Assembly (NCBI GenBank): GCA_009930155.1
Contig: RZYX01000085.1
Span: 1-8,010, forward strand
Reading direction: 5' to 3'
Origin: Clostridia bacterium
GTDB taxonomy: Bacteria; Bacillota_A; Clostridia; Oscillospirales; Acutalibacteraceae
DNA length: 8,010 nucleotides
Shown here one piece after another: positions 1 to 6,352 of the stretch. The stretch's first letter is position 1. Every line of letters begins with the position of its first letter. Position numbers and translations under genes: made by a program. Under the pieces are notes generated by a model, which did no database searches, had not been told where the DNA came from, and worked only from the letters and a program-made list of their open reading frames with translations.

Positions 1-99
1 ATCACTCAAAGCACAGGAGTTATGATGACAAGTGTTGCAGGTAATGAATATGCAATTGGTTACATTTCATTAGGTTCATTAAATGACACTGTTAAAGCT
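1..99 (+). other. pstS: PstS C-terminal fragment fused in frame upstream of PstC
   Basis: The first 33 codons read ITQSTGVMMTSVAGNEYAIG and continue to YISLGSLNDTVKA. The run VAG..NAIGYISLGSLND.VKA is characteristic of the late part of clostridial PstS phosphate-binding lipoproteins, where it is normally followed by a polar KVDG-type segment and ~30 more residues. Here the frame instead enters the hydrophobic PstC segment IVLGIMILPTII at about bases 97-102. This is recognition from family knowledge, not an alignment. The exact junction cannot be placed to the base, because Ala-Ile could belong to either parent. Confidence 0.72.
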
Positions 100-513
100 A
101 TAGTTTTAGGAATAATGATTCTTCCAACTATTATTGGTCTTTCAGAAACATCATTAAGAGCAGTTCCAAACATCTATTATGAAGGTTCACTTGCTCTTGG
201 AGCTAGCCATGAAAGAAGTGTGTTCTTTACAGTTCTGCCAGCTGCAAAGTCAGGTGTTATGTCAAGCATAATTTTAGGAGTAGGCAGAGCAATTGGAGAG
301 ACAATGGCAGTAATAATGGTTGCAGGTAACCAAGCCATTATGCCACAAGGATTAACAAAAGGTCTCAGAACAATGACTGCAAATATAGTTTTAGAAATGA
401 GTTATGCACAAGACTTACATAGAGAAGCATTAATTGCGACTGCTGTTGTTTTGTTTGTGTTCATTTTAATCATCAATGTTTGCTTTTCTATTATTAAAAG
501 GAGAATGAGCTGA
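1..513 (+). CDS. pstC: PstS-PstC in-frame chimera; C-terminal half of phosphate ABC transporter permease PstC, 5' end outside window
   Basis: The frame is open from base 1, so the gene starts upstream; the ATG codons at 22 and 25 have no convincing ribosome site. From about base 100 it encodes the C-terminal ~137 residues of PstC, the inner-membrane permease that pairs with PstA to import phosphate. It shows ILPTII, the LRAVP stretch, the EAA-type loop that contacts PstB (EGSLALGASHERS), GRAIGETMAV, and a final hydrophobic helix followed by basic KRRMS. Full PstC proteins are about 290-320 residues, and the N-terminal ~150 residues with the first membrane helices are absent. In their place are ~33 residues with the signature of PstS, the extracellular phosphate-binding protein (NEYAIGYISLGSLNDTVK). 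As it stands the permease half is unlikely to form a working channel. The stop overlaps the pstA start by one base. The PstC identity of the 3' part is certain; whether the join is real or an assembly error is open. Confidence 0.85.
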   Translation: MTQSTGVMMTSVAGNEYAIGYISLGSLNDTVKAIVLGIMILPTIIGLSETSLRAVPNIYYEGSLALGASHERSVFFTVLPAAKSGVMSSIILGVGRAIGETMAVIMVAGNQAIMPQGLTKGLRTMTANIVLEMSYAQDLHREALIATAVVLFVFILIINVCFSIIKRRMS

Positions 514-1340
514 TGAAAAGAGCAAAATTGCAGTCAAAGATTTTAAGAACATTGGTATATCTATCAGTAGCAATTACAATATGTGTATTATTAATGATTG
601 TTATATATATATTGGTCAAAGGTGTTCCCTTTATAAACAAAGATCTTTTTAGTTTTAACTATACAAGTGAAAATGTATCTCTTTTTCCAGCGCTAATAAA
701 CACAATAACAATGACTGTATTATCGTTAGCTATTGCAGGTCCTATTGGAGTTTTTTCAGCAGTGTATCTTGTTGAATATGCAAAAAAAGGAAATTTGTTG
801 GTAAAGATAATAAGAGCAACGGCAGAAACCCTTTCTGGAATACCATCAATTGTTTATGGCCTTTTTGGATCACTGTTTTTTGTTGTTCTCATATTTAAAA
901 ACTACTGTATAATGGCTGGTGCATTAACACTTGCAATAATGATTCTTCCTGTAATAATGAGGTCAACAGAAGAAGCTCTTATGAGTGTGCCAGATACTTT
1001 TAGAGAAGGTAGTTTTGGACTTGGGGCAGGTAAACTCAGAACTGTATTTAAAATAATACTTCCATGTGCAGCACCAGGAATTTTTGCAGGAGTAGTACTT
1101 TCAATAGGAAGGATAGTTGGAGAAACAGCAGCACTTATTTATACAGCAGGAACAGTTTCACATGTTCCAAATACGGTTCTTGGTTCTGGAAGAACACTAT
1201 CTGTTCATCTATATGCTCTTTGGAACGAAGGATTTAATACTGATCAAGCATATGCAACGGCAGTTGTGCTGCTTTTAATTGTAATAATTGTTAACTCTAT
1301 TTCGAGCCATATTTCAAAAAAAATAGAGTCTAGCTTATGA
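513..1340 (+). CDS. pstA: Phosphate ABC transporter permease PstA
   Basis: Encodes a 275-residue inner-membrane permease, the second channel subunit of the high-affinity PstSCAB phosphate importer. Length is normal for the family. Hydrophobic helices are visible at about residues 13-36, 58-80, 107-128, 133-150, 186-210 and 247-265. The MetI-like permease core contains [15 protein letters not shown] (105-119), the [14 protein letters not shown] segment and the EAA loop [20 protein letters not shown] (165-184) that docks on the ATPase PstB, followed by [10 protein letters not shown]. The start is the ATG in TGATG, overlapping the previous stop by one base, with AAGGAG at 498-503 nine bases upstream. 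Its stop overlaps the first possible pstB start (ATGA), so translation of the operon is probably coupled. The gene looks intact, in contrast to its upstream neighbour. Confidence 0.95.
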   Translation: MKRAKLQSKILRTLVYLSVAITICVLLMIVIYILVKGVPFINKDLFSFNYTSENVSLFPALINTITMTVLSLAIAGPIGVFSAVYLVEYAKKGNLLVKIIRATAETLSGIPSIVYGLFGSLFFVVLIFKNYCIMAGALTLAIMILPVIMRSTEEALMSVPDTFREGSFGLGAGKLRTVFKIILPCAAPGIFAGVVLSIGRIVGETAALIYTAGTVSHVPNTVLGSGRTLSVHLYALWNEGFNTDQAYATAVVLLLIVIIVNSISSHISKKIESSL

Positions 1341-1351
1341 TTGGAGATATT

Positions 1352-2101
1352 ATGGATAAAATTGAGGTAAAAGATTTAGACTTATTTTATGGTAGTTTTC
1401 AAGCACTTAAAAATATTAATCTAAATATTCAAAGTAATGAGATAATGGCTTTTATTGGCCCATCTGGTTGCGGTAAATCAACACTTCTAAAGTCAATTAA
1501 TAGAATGAATGACTTAGTTGAAAATTGTAAAATAGAAGGAGAAATACTATTAGATGGGCAAGATGTCTATAAAAATATAGATACAAATTTACTTAGAAAA
1601 AGAGTAGGAATGGTTTTTCAAAAGCCGAATCCGTTTCCAATGAGCATATATGACAACATAGCTTATGGACCAAAAACTCATGGCGTAAGAAACAAAGCAA
1701 TGCTAGATGAAATAGTCGAAAAGTCACTTAAAGACGCAGCTATTTGGGATGAAGTTAAAGATAGAATGAAAAAAAGTGCACTTGGACTTTCTGGTGGTCA
1801 GCAGCAAAGACTTTGTATTGCAAGAGCTCTTGCAGTTGAGCCAGAAGTTTTGCTAATGGATGAACCAACATCAGCACTTGACCCTATTTCAACTTCAAAA
1901 ATTGAAGACCTAGTTTTAGAACTAAAAAATAAATATACAATTATAATTGTTACCCATAACATGCAACAAGCAACAAGAATTTCTGATAAAACAGCATTTT
2001 TCTTGCTTGGAGAAGTTATTGAAATGAACGATACAGAAAAACTTTTTGCAACTCCAGAAAATAAGAAAACAGAAGACTATATTACAGGTAGATTTGGTTA
2101 A
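1352..2101 (+). CDS. pstB: Phosphate import ATP-binding protein PstB
   Basis: Encodes the cytoplasmic ATPase that powers the Pst phosphate importer; it works as a dimer on the PstC/PstA channel. With this start it has 249 residues, matching the usual ~250. Walker A is GPSGCGKST (36-44), the Q-loop is Q90 within the PstB-typical [19 protein letters not shown], the ABC signature is LSGGQ (146-150), Walker B is VLLMDEP with catalytic E171, the D-loop is SALD (174-177) and the H-loop is H202. An in-frame ATG at 1337 overlaps the pstA stop and would add five residues. I prefer 1352 because GGAGAT at 1343-1348 is well placed for it and the protein then begins MDKIEVKDL, as family members do. All catalytic motifs are present. 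Confidence 0.95.
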   Translation: MDKIEVKDLDLFYGSFQALKNINLNIQSNEIMAFIGPSGCGKSTLLKSINRMNDLVENCKIEGEILLDGQDVYKNIDTNLLRKRVGMVFQKPNPFPMSIYDNIAYGPKTHGVRNKAMLDEIVEKSLKDAAIWDEVKDRMKKSALGLSGGQQQRLCIARALAVEPEVLLMDEPTSALDPISTSKIEDLVLELKNKYTIIIVTHNMQQATRISDKTAFFLLGEVIEMNDTEKLFATPENKKTEDYITGRFG

Positions 2102-2112
2102 GGAGGATAAAT

Positions 2113-2757
2113 ATGAGAAATAGATTTGAAGAACAGCTAAATGAACTTAATAAACATATCACAGTTATGGGTGCACTTTGTGAAAACTCAATTGCTCTTG
2201 CTGTAAAAGCACTTTTTACAGGTGATGAAAATTACGCAAAAAAAGCAATAGAGGTAGATAAAGAAATTGATGAAGAAGAAAAAATAATTGAACAACTATG
2301 CTTGAGGCTGCTTTTACAACAACAACCAGTTGCAAAAGATTTAAGAATTATTTCAGCTGCTCTAAAAATGATTACGGATCTTGAAAGAATAGGCGATCAA
2401 GCATCGGATATTGCTGAGCTTGCAAAGTATATAAAAAAGACAGACTACACAAATTATCCAAATATAAAAAAGATGTCAGAAGAAGCAGTGAAAATGGTTA
2501 CAGATTCAATCAATTCTTTTGTAAAATCAGATTTAAAACTTGTACAAGAAGTAATTAATCATGATGATATAGTAGATGCTTTGTTTTGTAATATAAAAAA
2601 TGATATAATGGAATTACTTAGAAATGATTCATTTGACAGTGAAGAAGTCATAGATATTTTGATGGTTGCAAAATATCTTGAAAGAATTGCAGACCATGCA
2701 ACAAATATTGCAGAATGGGTAGAGTTTTCAATCACTGGAACACATAAGGAGGAGTAG
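2113..2757 (+). CDS. phoU: Phosphate signalling regulator PhoU
   Basis: Encodes a 214-residue, all-helical cytoplasmic protein that links the Pst transporter to the PhoR kinase and damps Pho signalling when phosphate is sufficient. The family fold is a tandem repeat of three-helix bundles, and both repeats are visible. The first carries DLERIGDQASDIAELA (89-104), the second YLERIADHATNIAEWV (188-203); these acidic E-R-I-x-D motifs bind metal clusters in characterised PhoU proteins. LLLQQQPVAKDLR (67-79) is another family hallmark. Length is normal. AGGAGG at 2101-2106 lies six bases before the ATG and begins at the last base of the pstB stop. The final codons (HKEE) contain the ribosome site of the next gene. 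Confidence 0.95.
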   Translation: MRNRFEEQLNELNKHITVMGALCENSIALAVKALFTGDENYAKKAIEVDKEIDEEEKIIEQLCLRLLLQQQPVAKDLRIISAALKMITDLERIGDQASDIAELAKYIKKTDYTNYPNIKKMSEEAVKMVTDSINSFVKSDLKLVQEVINHDDIVDALFCNIKNDIMELLRNDSFDSEEVIDILMVAKYLERIADHATNIAEWVEFSITGTHKEE

Positions 2758-2762
2758 TTTTG
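2747..2762 (+). promoter_or_regulatory. Ribosome binding site and TTG start of the response regulator gene
   Basis: AAGGAGGAG (2746-2754) inside the end of phoU lies five bases before TTG at 2760. No ATG or GTG is near, and the REC domain begins immediately (IAIVEDD), so TTG must be the start codon. A rarer start paired with a very strong Shine-Dalgarno may tune regulator output below that of phoU. Confidence 0.75.
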
Positions 2763-3434
2763 ATAGCTATTGTAGAAGACGATAGTAATATAAGAGAGCT
2801 TGTATGCTATGCTTTAAGTAAAAATGGTCTTGAAGCTGTTGGCTTTGAAAATGGTCAGCAGTTATATAAGTTTATTGAAAATCAAATACCAGAAGTCCTA
2901 CTGCTTGATATTATGCTTCCGGGAGAAGACGGAATAACTATTCTAAAAAAAATTAAATCAAACCATGATACTGCAAAAGTTCCAGTAATTATGTTAACTG
3001 CAAAGGGAACAGAATATGATAAAGTTTATGGCCTTGATTGTGGTGCAGATGACTATGTAACAAAGCCATTTAGCATGTTAGAGCTTGTTTCAAGGGTCAA
3101 AGCGATGCTAAGGCGTTTTGAAACAAACGAAGACGGGGTTTGTTACACGGTTGGAGAACTTAAACTTGATGATAAATCACATACGGTTATTGTTAAGGAT
3201 AAATCAGTAGACTTAACTTTAAAAGAGTACAATATATTAAAACTATTATTAAAAAACAAAGGGAAAGTAATTACAAGAGATATACTTCTTAAAAATGTTT
3301 GGGGATATAATTTTGTCGGAGAATCAAGAACAGTTGATGTTCATATGAGGACATTGAGAAGTAAACTCGGCGAGTGCTCAGGTGTTATCGAGACAATTAG
3401 AGGTGTTGGATATAAGATTGGTGGTGTAAAATGA
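2760..3434 (+). CDS. phoB: OmpR/PhoB-family phosphate response regulator
   Basis: Encodes a 224-residue DNA-binding response regulator, the expected partner of the adjacent PhoR kinase (called PhoP in many Bacillota). The N-terminal receiver domain (about 1-118) has the acidic pocket E6-D7-D8, phosphoacceptor D50 in LLLDIMLPGEDG, the switch threonine T80 and the conserved lysine K102 in TKPF. The C-terminal winged helix (about 127-222) has the OmpR-type features DLTLKEYNILKLLLKNKGKV, the recognition region SRTVDVHMRTLRSKLG and the closing IRGVGYKI wing. Translation starts at TTG. The stop overlaps the next ATG (ATGA), giving coupled synthesis with the kinase. When phosphorylated it is expected to activate phosphate-starvation genes, probably including this operon, whose promoter lies outside the window. 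Confidence 0.93.
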   Translation: MIAIVEDDSNIRELVCYALSKNGLEAVGFENGQQLYKFIENQIPEVLLLDIMLPGEDGITILKKIKSNHDTAKVPVIMLTAKGTEYDKVYGLDCGADDYVTKPFSMLELVSRVKAMLRRFETNEDGVCYTVGELKLDDKSHTVIVKDKSVDLTLKEYNILKLLLKNKGKVITRDILLKNVWGYNFVGESRTVDVHMRTLRSKLGECSGVIETIRGVGYKIGGVK

Positions 3435-5077
3435 CAAAAAGAATAGCGAATACAATAATAAAAGTATCAGCATTAATTTTAGTGCTTACAATGCTTTTGC
3501 TTATTGTTGTTTTATATAACTACTTTGAAAAAATACAATTGTCTCAGCAATCTAATATATTAAGTCTAGCAGAAAAAGGATATGAAGATCTAGGCGTTGA
3601 ATATTTTGAGGATTTAGATGCTGGTCATTTTAGAATAACTTTGATAGACGAAGATGGAACAGTTCTTTTTGATAATCAGTCAAACCCAAAAGAAATGGAA
3701 AATCATAAAGATAGAGAAGAGGTCAAAGAAGCCATAGAATCAGGCTTTGGTGAAAGTGAAAGGTTTTCAAAAACTCTTTCTGAAAAAACAAGTTACACAT
3801 CAAAAAAGATTAAAGACGGCAAAGTGCTTAGAGTTTCAACCACAAAAAAAACAATAGCGTCTTTATTAGGCGGCATTATTAATCCGATTCTTGGGAGCAT
3901 TGTGATTATTATTTTAATTTCTTTTGTATTTTCAAGAAGACTATCAAAAAATATTGTTGACCCTATAAACAAACTTGATTTAGAAAGACCACTTGAGAAT
4001 AAACTTTATGATGAGCTTTCACCACTTCTTGTAAAGATAGATAAACAGAATAAAAAAATAAATAATCAAATAGCAGATATTGAAAGCAAAAACAAAGAGA
4101 TTTCATATATCATGAAAAATGTTAGTGATGGAATAATAGTTTTAAATAAAGATGGGAAAGTAATATCTGCAAATAAAAAAGCTCAGTTGCTTTTTGATTG
4201 TAATGATGACGAATACTATTTGGACTTTTGCAGAGATTTAGATTATAAACAAATTGTTGAAAAGGCACTTGGAGGTCAAAAATCAAGTTGTAAACTAGAG
4301 ATTGAAGAATCAGTTTATAAAATATCTTCAAGCTGCATAAAAACAGAAGATGAGAGTTTTTATGTCTTTTTATTTATTTCAGATATAACAGAAGAAGAAC
4401 AAGCACAAAAAATGAGAAGAGAATTTACAGCAAATGTTTCTCATGAGTTAAAAACGCCTTTATCATCAATAATGGGAACAGCAGAAATGATGGAGAGCGG
4501 GTTAGTGGAACTAGAAGACATACAATATTTTGCAGGTAAGATTTATACAGAATCTGATAGGTTATTAACTCTGATTCAAGATATAATCGAGCTTTCAGAA
4601 CTAGATGAAGGTCAGCTGAAAATAAGCTTTGAAGATGTTAACCTTAAGGATGTTTGCAATGAAGTTATCATAAAACTTGCTGATAAAGCTAGTGAAAAAT
4701 CAATTGATTTTGAAACTGATTGTAAAGATGTAGTTGTAAAAGGGTACCCTTCTATACTATATGAAATGATTTATAACCTTTGCGATAACGCTATTTGTTA
4801 TAACAATGAAAAGGGTTTTATTAAAGTTTCTTGTGGCACAAAGGATGCAAAAGCTTTTATATCAATTGAAGATGATGGAATAGGAATAGATATAAAAGAT
4901 CAAAATCGTATTTTTGAGCGTTTTTACAGAGTTGATAAAAGTCACTCGAAAGAAACAGGTGGCACAGGTTTAGGATTATCAATAGTTAAACATGGTGCAA
5001 ATTTACACAATGCGAAACTTGAAGTTGAAAGTAAACTTAATGAAGGCTCAATATTTAGGTTAAAGTTTAATCAATAA
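3431..5077 (+). CDS. phoR: PhoR-type phosphate sensor histidine kinase
   Basis: Encodes a 548-residue membrane sensor kinase expected to phosphorylate the preceding response regulator when phosphate is low. A first membrane helix (about 8-30) precedes an extracytoplasmic region (31-148). A second helix (149-168) leads to a short HAMP-like stretch (FSRRLSKNIVDPINKL), a polar linker and a PAS-like domain (about 225-322; GIIVLNKDGKVISANKKA). The catalytic part has the H-box FTANVSHELKTPL with H338, the N-box NLCDNAICYN with N453, the G1 box DDGIGI (481-486), the F-box region RIFERFYR and the G2 box GGTGLGLSI (510-518). All key residues are present. Start is the ATG in the ATGA overlap; the ribosome site GGTGGTG (3420-3426) is weak, consistent with translational coupling. 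Specificity for phosphate is inferred from position in the pst-phoU operon. Confidence 0.93.
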   Translation: MTKRIANTIIKVSALILVLTMLLLIVVLYNYFEKIQLSQQSNILSLAEKGYEDLGVEYFEDLDAGHFRITLIDEDGTVLFDNQSNPKEMENHKDREEVKEAIESGFGESERFSKTLSEKTSYTSKKIKDGKVLRVSTTKKTIASLLGGIINPILGSIVIIILISFVFSRRLSKNIVDPINKLDLERPLENKLYDELSPLLVKIDKQNKKINNQIADIESKNKEISYIMKNVSDGIIVLNKDGKVISANKKAQLLFDCNDDEYYLDFCRDLDYKQIVEKALGGQKSSCKLEIEESVYKISSSCIKTEDESFYVFLFISDITEEEQAQKMRREFTANVSHELKTPLSSIMGTAEMMESGLVELEDIQYFAGKIYTESDRLLTLIQDIIELSELDEGQLKISFEDVNLKDVCNEVIIKLADKASEKSIDFETDCKDVVVKGYPSILYEMIYNLCDNAICYNNEKGFIKVSCGTKDAKAFISIEDDGIGIDIKDQNRIFERFYRVDKSHSKETGGTGLGLSIVKHGANLHNAKLEVESKLNEGSIFRLKFNQ

Positions 5078-5160
5078 AAAGCTTTAAACATTAGGGCAGC
5101 TCACTTAGGGATTTTATAAAACAATAAAAATTTAGGGACACCTTCAGTGGTGAGCCAAAG
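5078..5160 (+). other. phoR 3' untranslated leader to the terminator, with repeated TTAGGG and alternative short stems
   Basis: No gene is visible. TTAGGG occurs at 5091, 5105 and 5132, and again at 5217 beyond the terminator. GCTCAC (5099-5104) can pair with GTGAGC (5150-5155), while a smaller hairpin CACC/GGTG (5139-5142 with 5149-5152) uses some of the same bases, so the two pairings exclude each other. This does not match any riboswitch consensus I know. It may be an ordinary 3' UTR or the body of a terminator-derived small RNA. Confidence 0.3.
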
Positions 5161-5204
5161 AAACGACTATACAAGAGTAGAGATGCTCTTGTGTGGTCGT
5201 TTTT
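5161..5204 (+). terminator. Rho-independent terminator of the pst-pho operon
   Basis: A 17-base stem pairs 5161-5177 (AAACGACTATACAAGAG) with 5186-5202 (CTCTTGTGTGGTCGTTT) across an eight-base loop; all pairs match, two being G-U wobbles. A T-run (5200-5204) follows, then GTTAT. It lies 84 bases after the phoR stop and before the gntR promoter, so it ends the phosphate operon and insulates the next transcript. Confidence 0.9.
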
Positions 5205-5288
5205 GTTATGATTGGATTAGGGTAGACTCAGTCCTAAATTAGTGCTGTATTGAAAGAGTGAAAGTGAAAATTATGGCAAATGATGTCG

Positions 5289-5317
5289 TTGACTGTTATG
5301 GTTATTTGTAATATAAT
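5289..5317 (+). promoter_or_regulatory. Sigma-A type promoter of the gntR gene
   Basis: TTGACT at 5289-5294 and a perfect TATAAT at 5312-5317 are separated by the ideal 17 bases. Transcription should begin near 5324, inside or beside the palindrome at 5325-5341. It is the best promoter match I see in the window. Confidence 0.85.
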
Positions 5318-5324
5318 TTACTCG

Positions 5325-5341
5325 TGGTCTTGGTTAGACCA
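5325..5341 (+). promoter_or_regulatory. GntR/FadR-type operator at the gntR promoter (core 5331-5341)
   Basis: The core TGGTTAGACCA (5331-5341) fits the TGGT-N3-ACCA pattern known for many FadR-subfamily GntR regulators. The larger stretch is also an inverted repeat, TGGTCT (5325-5330) and AGACCA (5336-5341). It starts just after the -10 element and covers the expected transcription start, which favours repression, probably autorepression by the gene that follows. Confidence 0.72.
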
Positions 5342-5358
5342 GAGCCTAGGAGGTAGTT

Positions 5359-6066
5359 ATGAGATTTGGAGAAATAGTTGCACCAACAATAAAAGAATTA
5401 TTTGTAGAAAAAATTGAGGGAATGATTTTTTCAGGCAGACTTGTACCAGGTGAGAGAATGCCAACAGAACGAGATTTGGCACAAGAAATGAAGATATCTA
5501 AATCTGTTGTTCATGCTGGCATGCAGGATTTGCAAAGGATGGGATTTATAAAGGTTATTCCGCGTAAAGGAACTTTTGTATCTAACTATTATGAAACAGG
5601 AACACTGGAAACACTTAATGCGATTTTGAGATATAATGGTGGGCAGTTTGATAAAGCAAATACAGAGTCGTTATTGGAGTTTAGACTTGCACTTGAAGGT
5701 GCAGCATTTAAAAAATTTGCAAAAGAACATACGGATGAGGATATTAAAGCCTTGGAAGAAATAGTAGAAGATATAGGGCGTAATTGGAACGAAGACAATG
5801 ATAATGATTATATTGATGTTGCAAATCGGATCTTTGAGTTTCATCATTTTTTATGTGTACGCAGTCGCAACACGATTTTTCCGCTTGTGCTAAATGCGTT
5901 TAAAGATGCAGGCATAATATTTTGGGAAAACTCTGTTCGTATATATGGTAAAGAACAGAGTATAGAACATCTGGAGGTTTTTCTTTCATATATGAAAAAG
6001 CGAGATTCTGAAGGTGCAACCAATTATCTTAAACAGGGTTTTGATTATTATCTTTCTAAGATTTAA
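5359..6066 (+). CDS. GntR-family transcriptional regulator, FadR/FCD subfamily
   Basis: Encodes a 235-residue regulator with a GntR winged helix-turn-helix (about 11-76). Family hallmarks are LVPGERMPTERDLA (28-41), the recognition helix region ISKSVVHAGMQDLQRMGFI and the wing PRKGTFVSNY. The C-terminal helical ligand-binding domain (about 100-232) fits FCD, with ESLLEFRLALEGAA and FHHFLCVRSRN (161-171). FCD domains usually bind a metal plus a small carboxylate. Here only H162 and H204 of the usual Asp/His/His/His set seem kept; the expected Asp position is I158 and the last His position is G227, so the ligand site may be altered. AGGAGG (5348-5353) lies five bases before the ATG. Palindromic operators stand before this gene and before hypB, suggesting autorepression and control of the next operon. 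The effector is unknown. Arginine codons are mixed (seven CGN of 13), unlike the pho genes. Confidence 0.9.
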   Translation: MRFGEIVAPTIKELFVEKIEGMIFSGRLVPGERMPTERDLAQEMKISKSVVHAGMQDLQRMGFIKVIPRKGTFVSNYYETGTLETLNAILRYNGGQFDKANTESLLEFRLALEGAAFKKFAKEHTDEDIKALEEIVEDIGRNWNEDNDNDYIDVANRIFEFHHFLCVRSRNTIFPLVLNAFKDAGIIFWENSVRIYGKEQSIEHLEVFLSYMKKRDSEGATNYLKQGFDYYLSKI

Positions 6067-6143
6067 ATTATGATTAAATAAAACATAAAGTAGAAGTATT
6101 TAAATGAGTGCTGTAAAAATAAGAATTTATTAGATATCTGTCC

Positions 6144-6169
6144 ATTAAAAAGTGTTGTTACTTTTTAAT
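6144..6169. terminator. AT-rich perfect hairpin after gntR, probable weak terminator
   Basis: ATTAAAAAGT (6144-6153) and ACTTTTTAAT (6160-6169) form a perfect 10-base inverted repeat around GTTGTT. The T-run is inside the stem and only one G-C pair is present, so termination would be weak; because the repeat is symmetric it could act in either direction or be a protein site. It is the only candidate terminator between gntR and hypB. Confidence 0.45.
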
Positions 6170-6194
6170 ACCATAAATTTCATCTAATACCATA
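6166..6194 (+). repeat. Direct repeat TAATACCATA x2
   Basis: TAATACCATA occurs at 6166-6175 and 6185-6194, a 19-base period close to two helical turns. The first copy overlaps the right arm of the hairpin. It lies about 50-80 bases upstream of the proposed hypB -35 element, a position where an activator could bind, though chance in AT-rich DNA is possible. Confidence 0.35.
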
Positions 6195-6237
6195 TTTTTA
6201 GTGGAAATGTCTATGCTTTTTTTGTAAAAGTATATCT

Positions 6238-6258
6238 TTGATTATTGATTTTTGATTG
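6238..6258 (+). repeat. Three tandem TTGATTN heptamers
   Basis: TTGATTA, TTGATTT and TTGATTG follow one another exactly at 6238, 6245 and 6252. Each contains a possible -35 hexamer; the middle copy gives the best spacing to a -10 element. Confidence 0.5.
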
Positions 6259-6273
6259 AAAATATGTTAAACT
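6245..6273 (+). promoter_or_regulatory. Probable promoter of the hypB operon
   Basis: TTGATT (6245-6250) and TAAACT (6268-6273) are separated by 17 bases. The -10 is imperfect (four of six), but the operator core begins exactly 13 bases after it, the same distance as at the gntR promoter, which supports this placement. TATAAA at 6306-6311 is a better -10 by itself but has no suitable -35. Confidence 0.5.
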
Positions 6274-6284
6274 TTAAACAAAGA

Positions 6285-6299
6285 TGTGGTTTGACCACA
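6285..6299 (+). promoter_or_regulatory. GntR/FadR-type operator upstream of hypB (core 6287-6297)
   Basis: TGTGGT and ACCACA form a perfect six-base inverted repeat around TTG. The core TGGTTTGACCA differs from the site before gntR (TGGTTAGACCA) at one base. Both match TGGT-N3-ACCA of FadR-type regulators. The site lies just beyond the proposed transcription start, as expected for a repressor operator. Confidence 0.75.
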
Positions 6300-6335
6300 A
6301 GCCATTATAAAATGATGGATTTTTACAAATGGGAC

Positions 6336-6352
6336 GGAGGAAAAAGGAAATG
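6336..6352 (+). promoter_or_regulatory. Ribosome binding site deciding the hypB start
   Basis: GGAGG at 6336-6340 is nine bases before ATG 6350. An in-frame ATG at 6329 would place this Shine-Dalgarno inside the coding region (as residues GRRKKE) and has no ribosome site of its own, so 6350 is the better start. Confidence 0.8.

Noticed and set aside
4122..4331. Minus-strand open frame of 69 codons inside phoR
   Set aside because: It lies wholly within the PAS-like region of a clear histidine kinase gene, with no recognisable domain; it is a shadow frame.
5273..5311. Possible 12-codon leader peptide before gntR
   Set aside because: It has no Shine-Dalgarno, and it contains the -35 and overlaps the gntR promoter, upstream of the expected transcription start, so it would not be in the transcript.
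5078..5358. Riboswitch, CRISPR or insertion-sequence remnant in the spacer
   Set aside because: No riboswitch consensus I know, no regularly spaced repeats of 20 or more bases, and no transposase fragment or terminal inverted repeats can be seen.
5589..5798. Minus-strand open frame of 69 codons inside gntR
   Set aside because: It is antisense to a well-supported regulator gene, and its low-complexity Ser-rich product matches nothing I recognise.
6306..6311. TATAAA as the -10 element for hypB
   Set aside because: No acceptable -35 lies 16-18 bases upstream and there is no TGn extension; the 6245-6273 promoter matches the geometry of the gntR promoter instead.
6329..6349. Longer hypB start at ATG 6329
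   Set aside because: The added residues are simply the translated Shine-Dalgarno, and the ATG has no ribosome site of its own.
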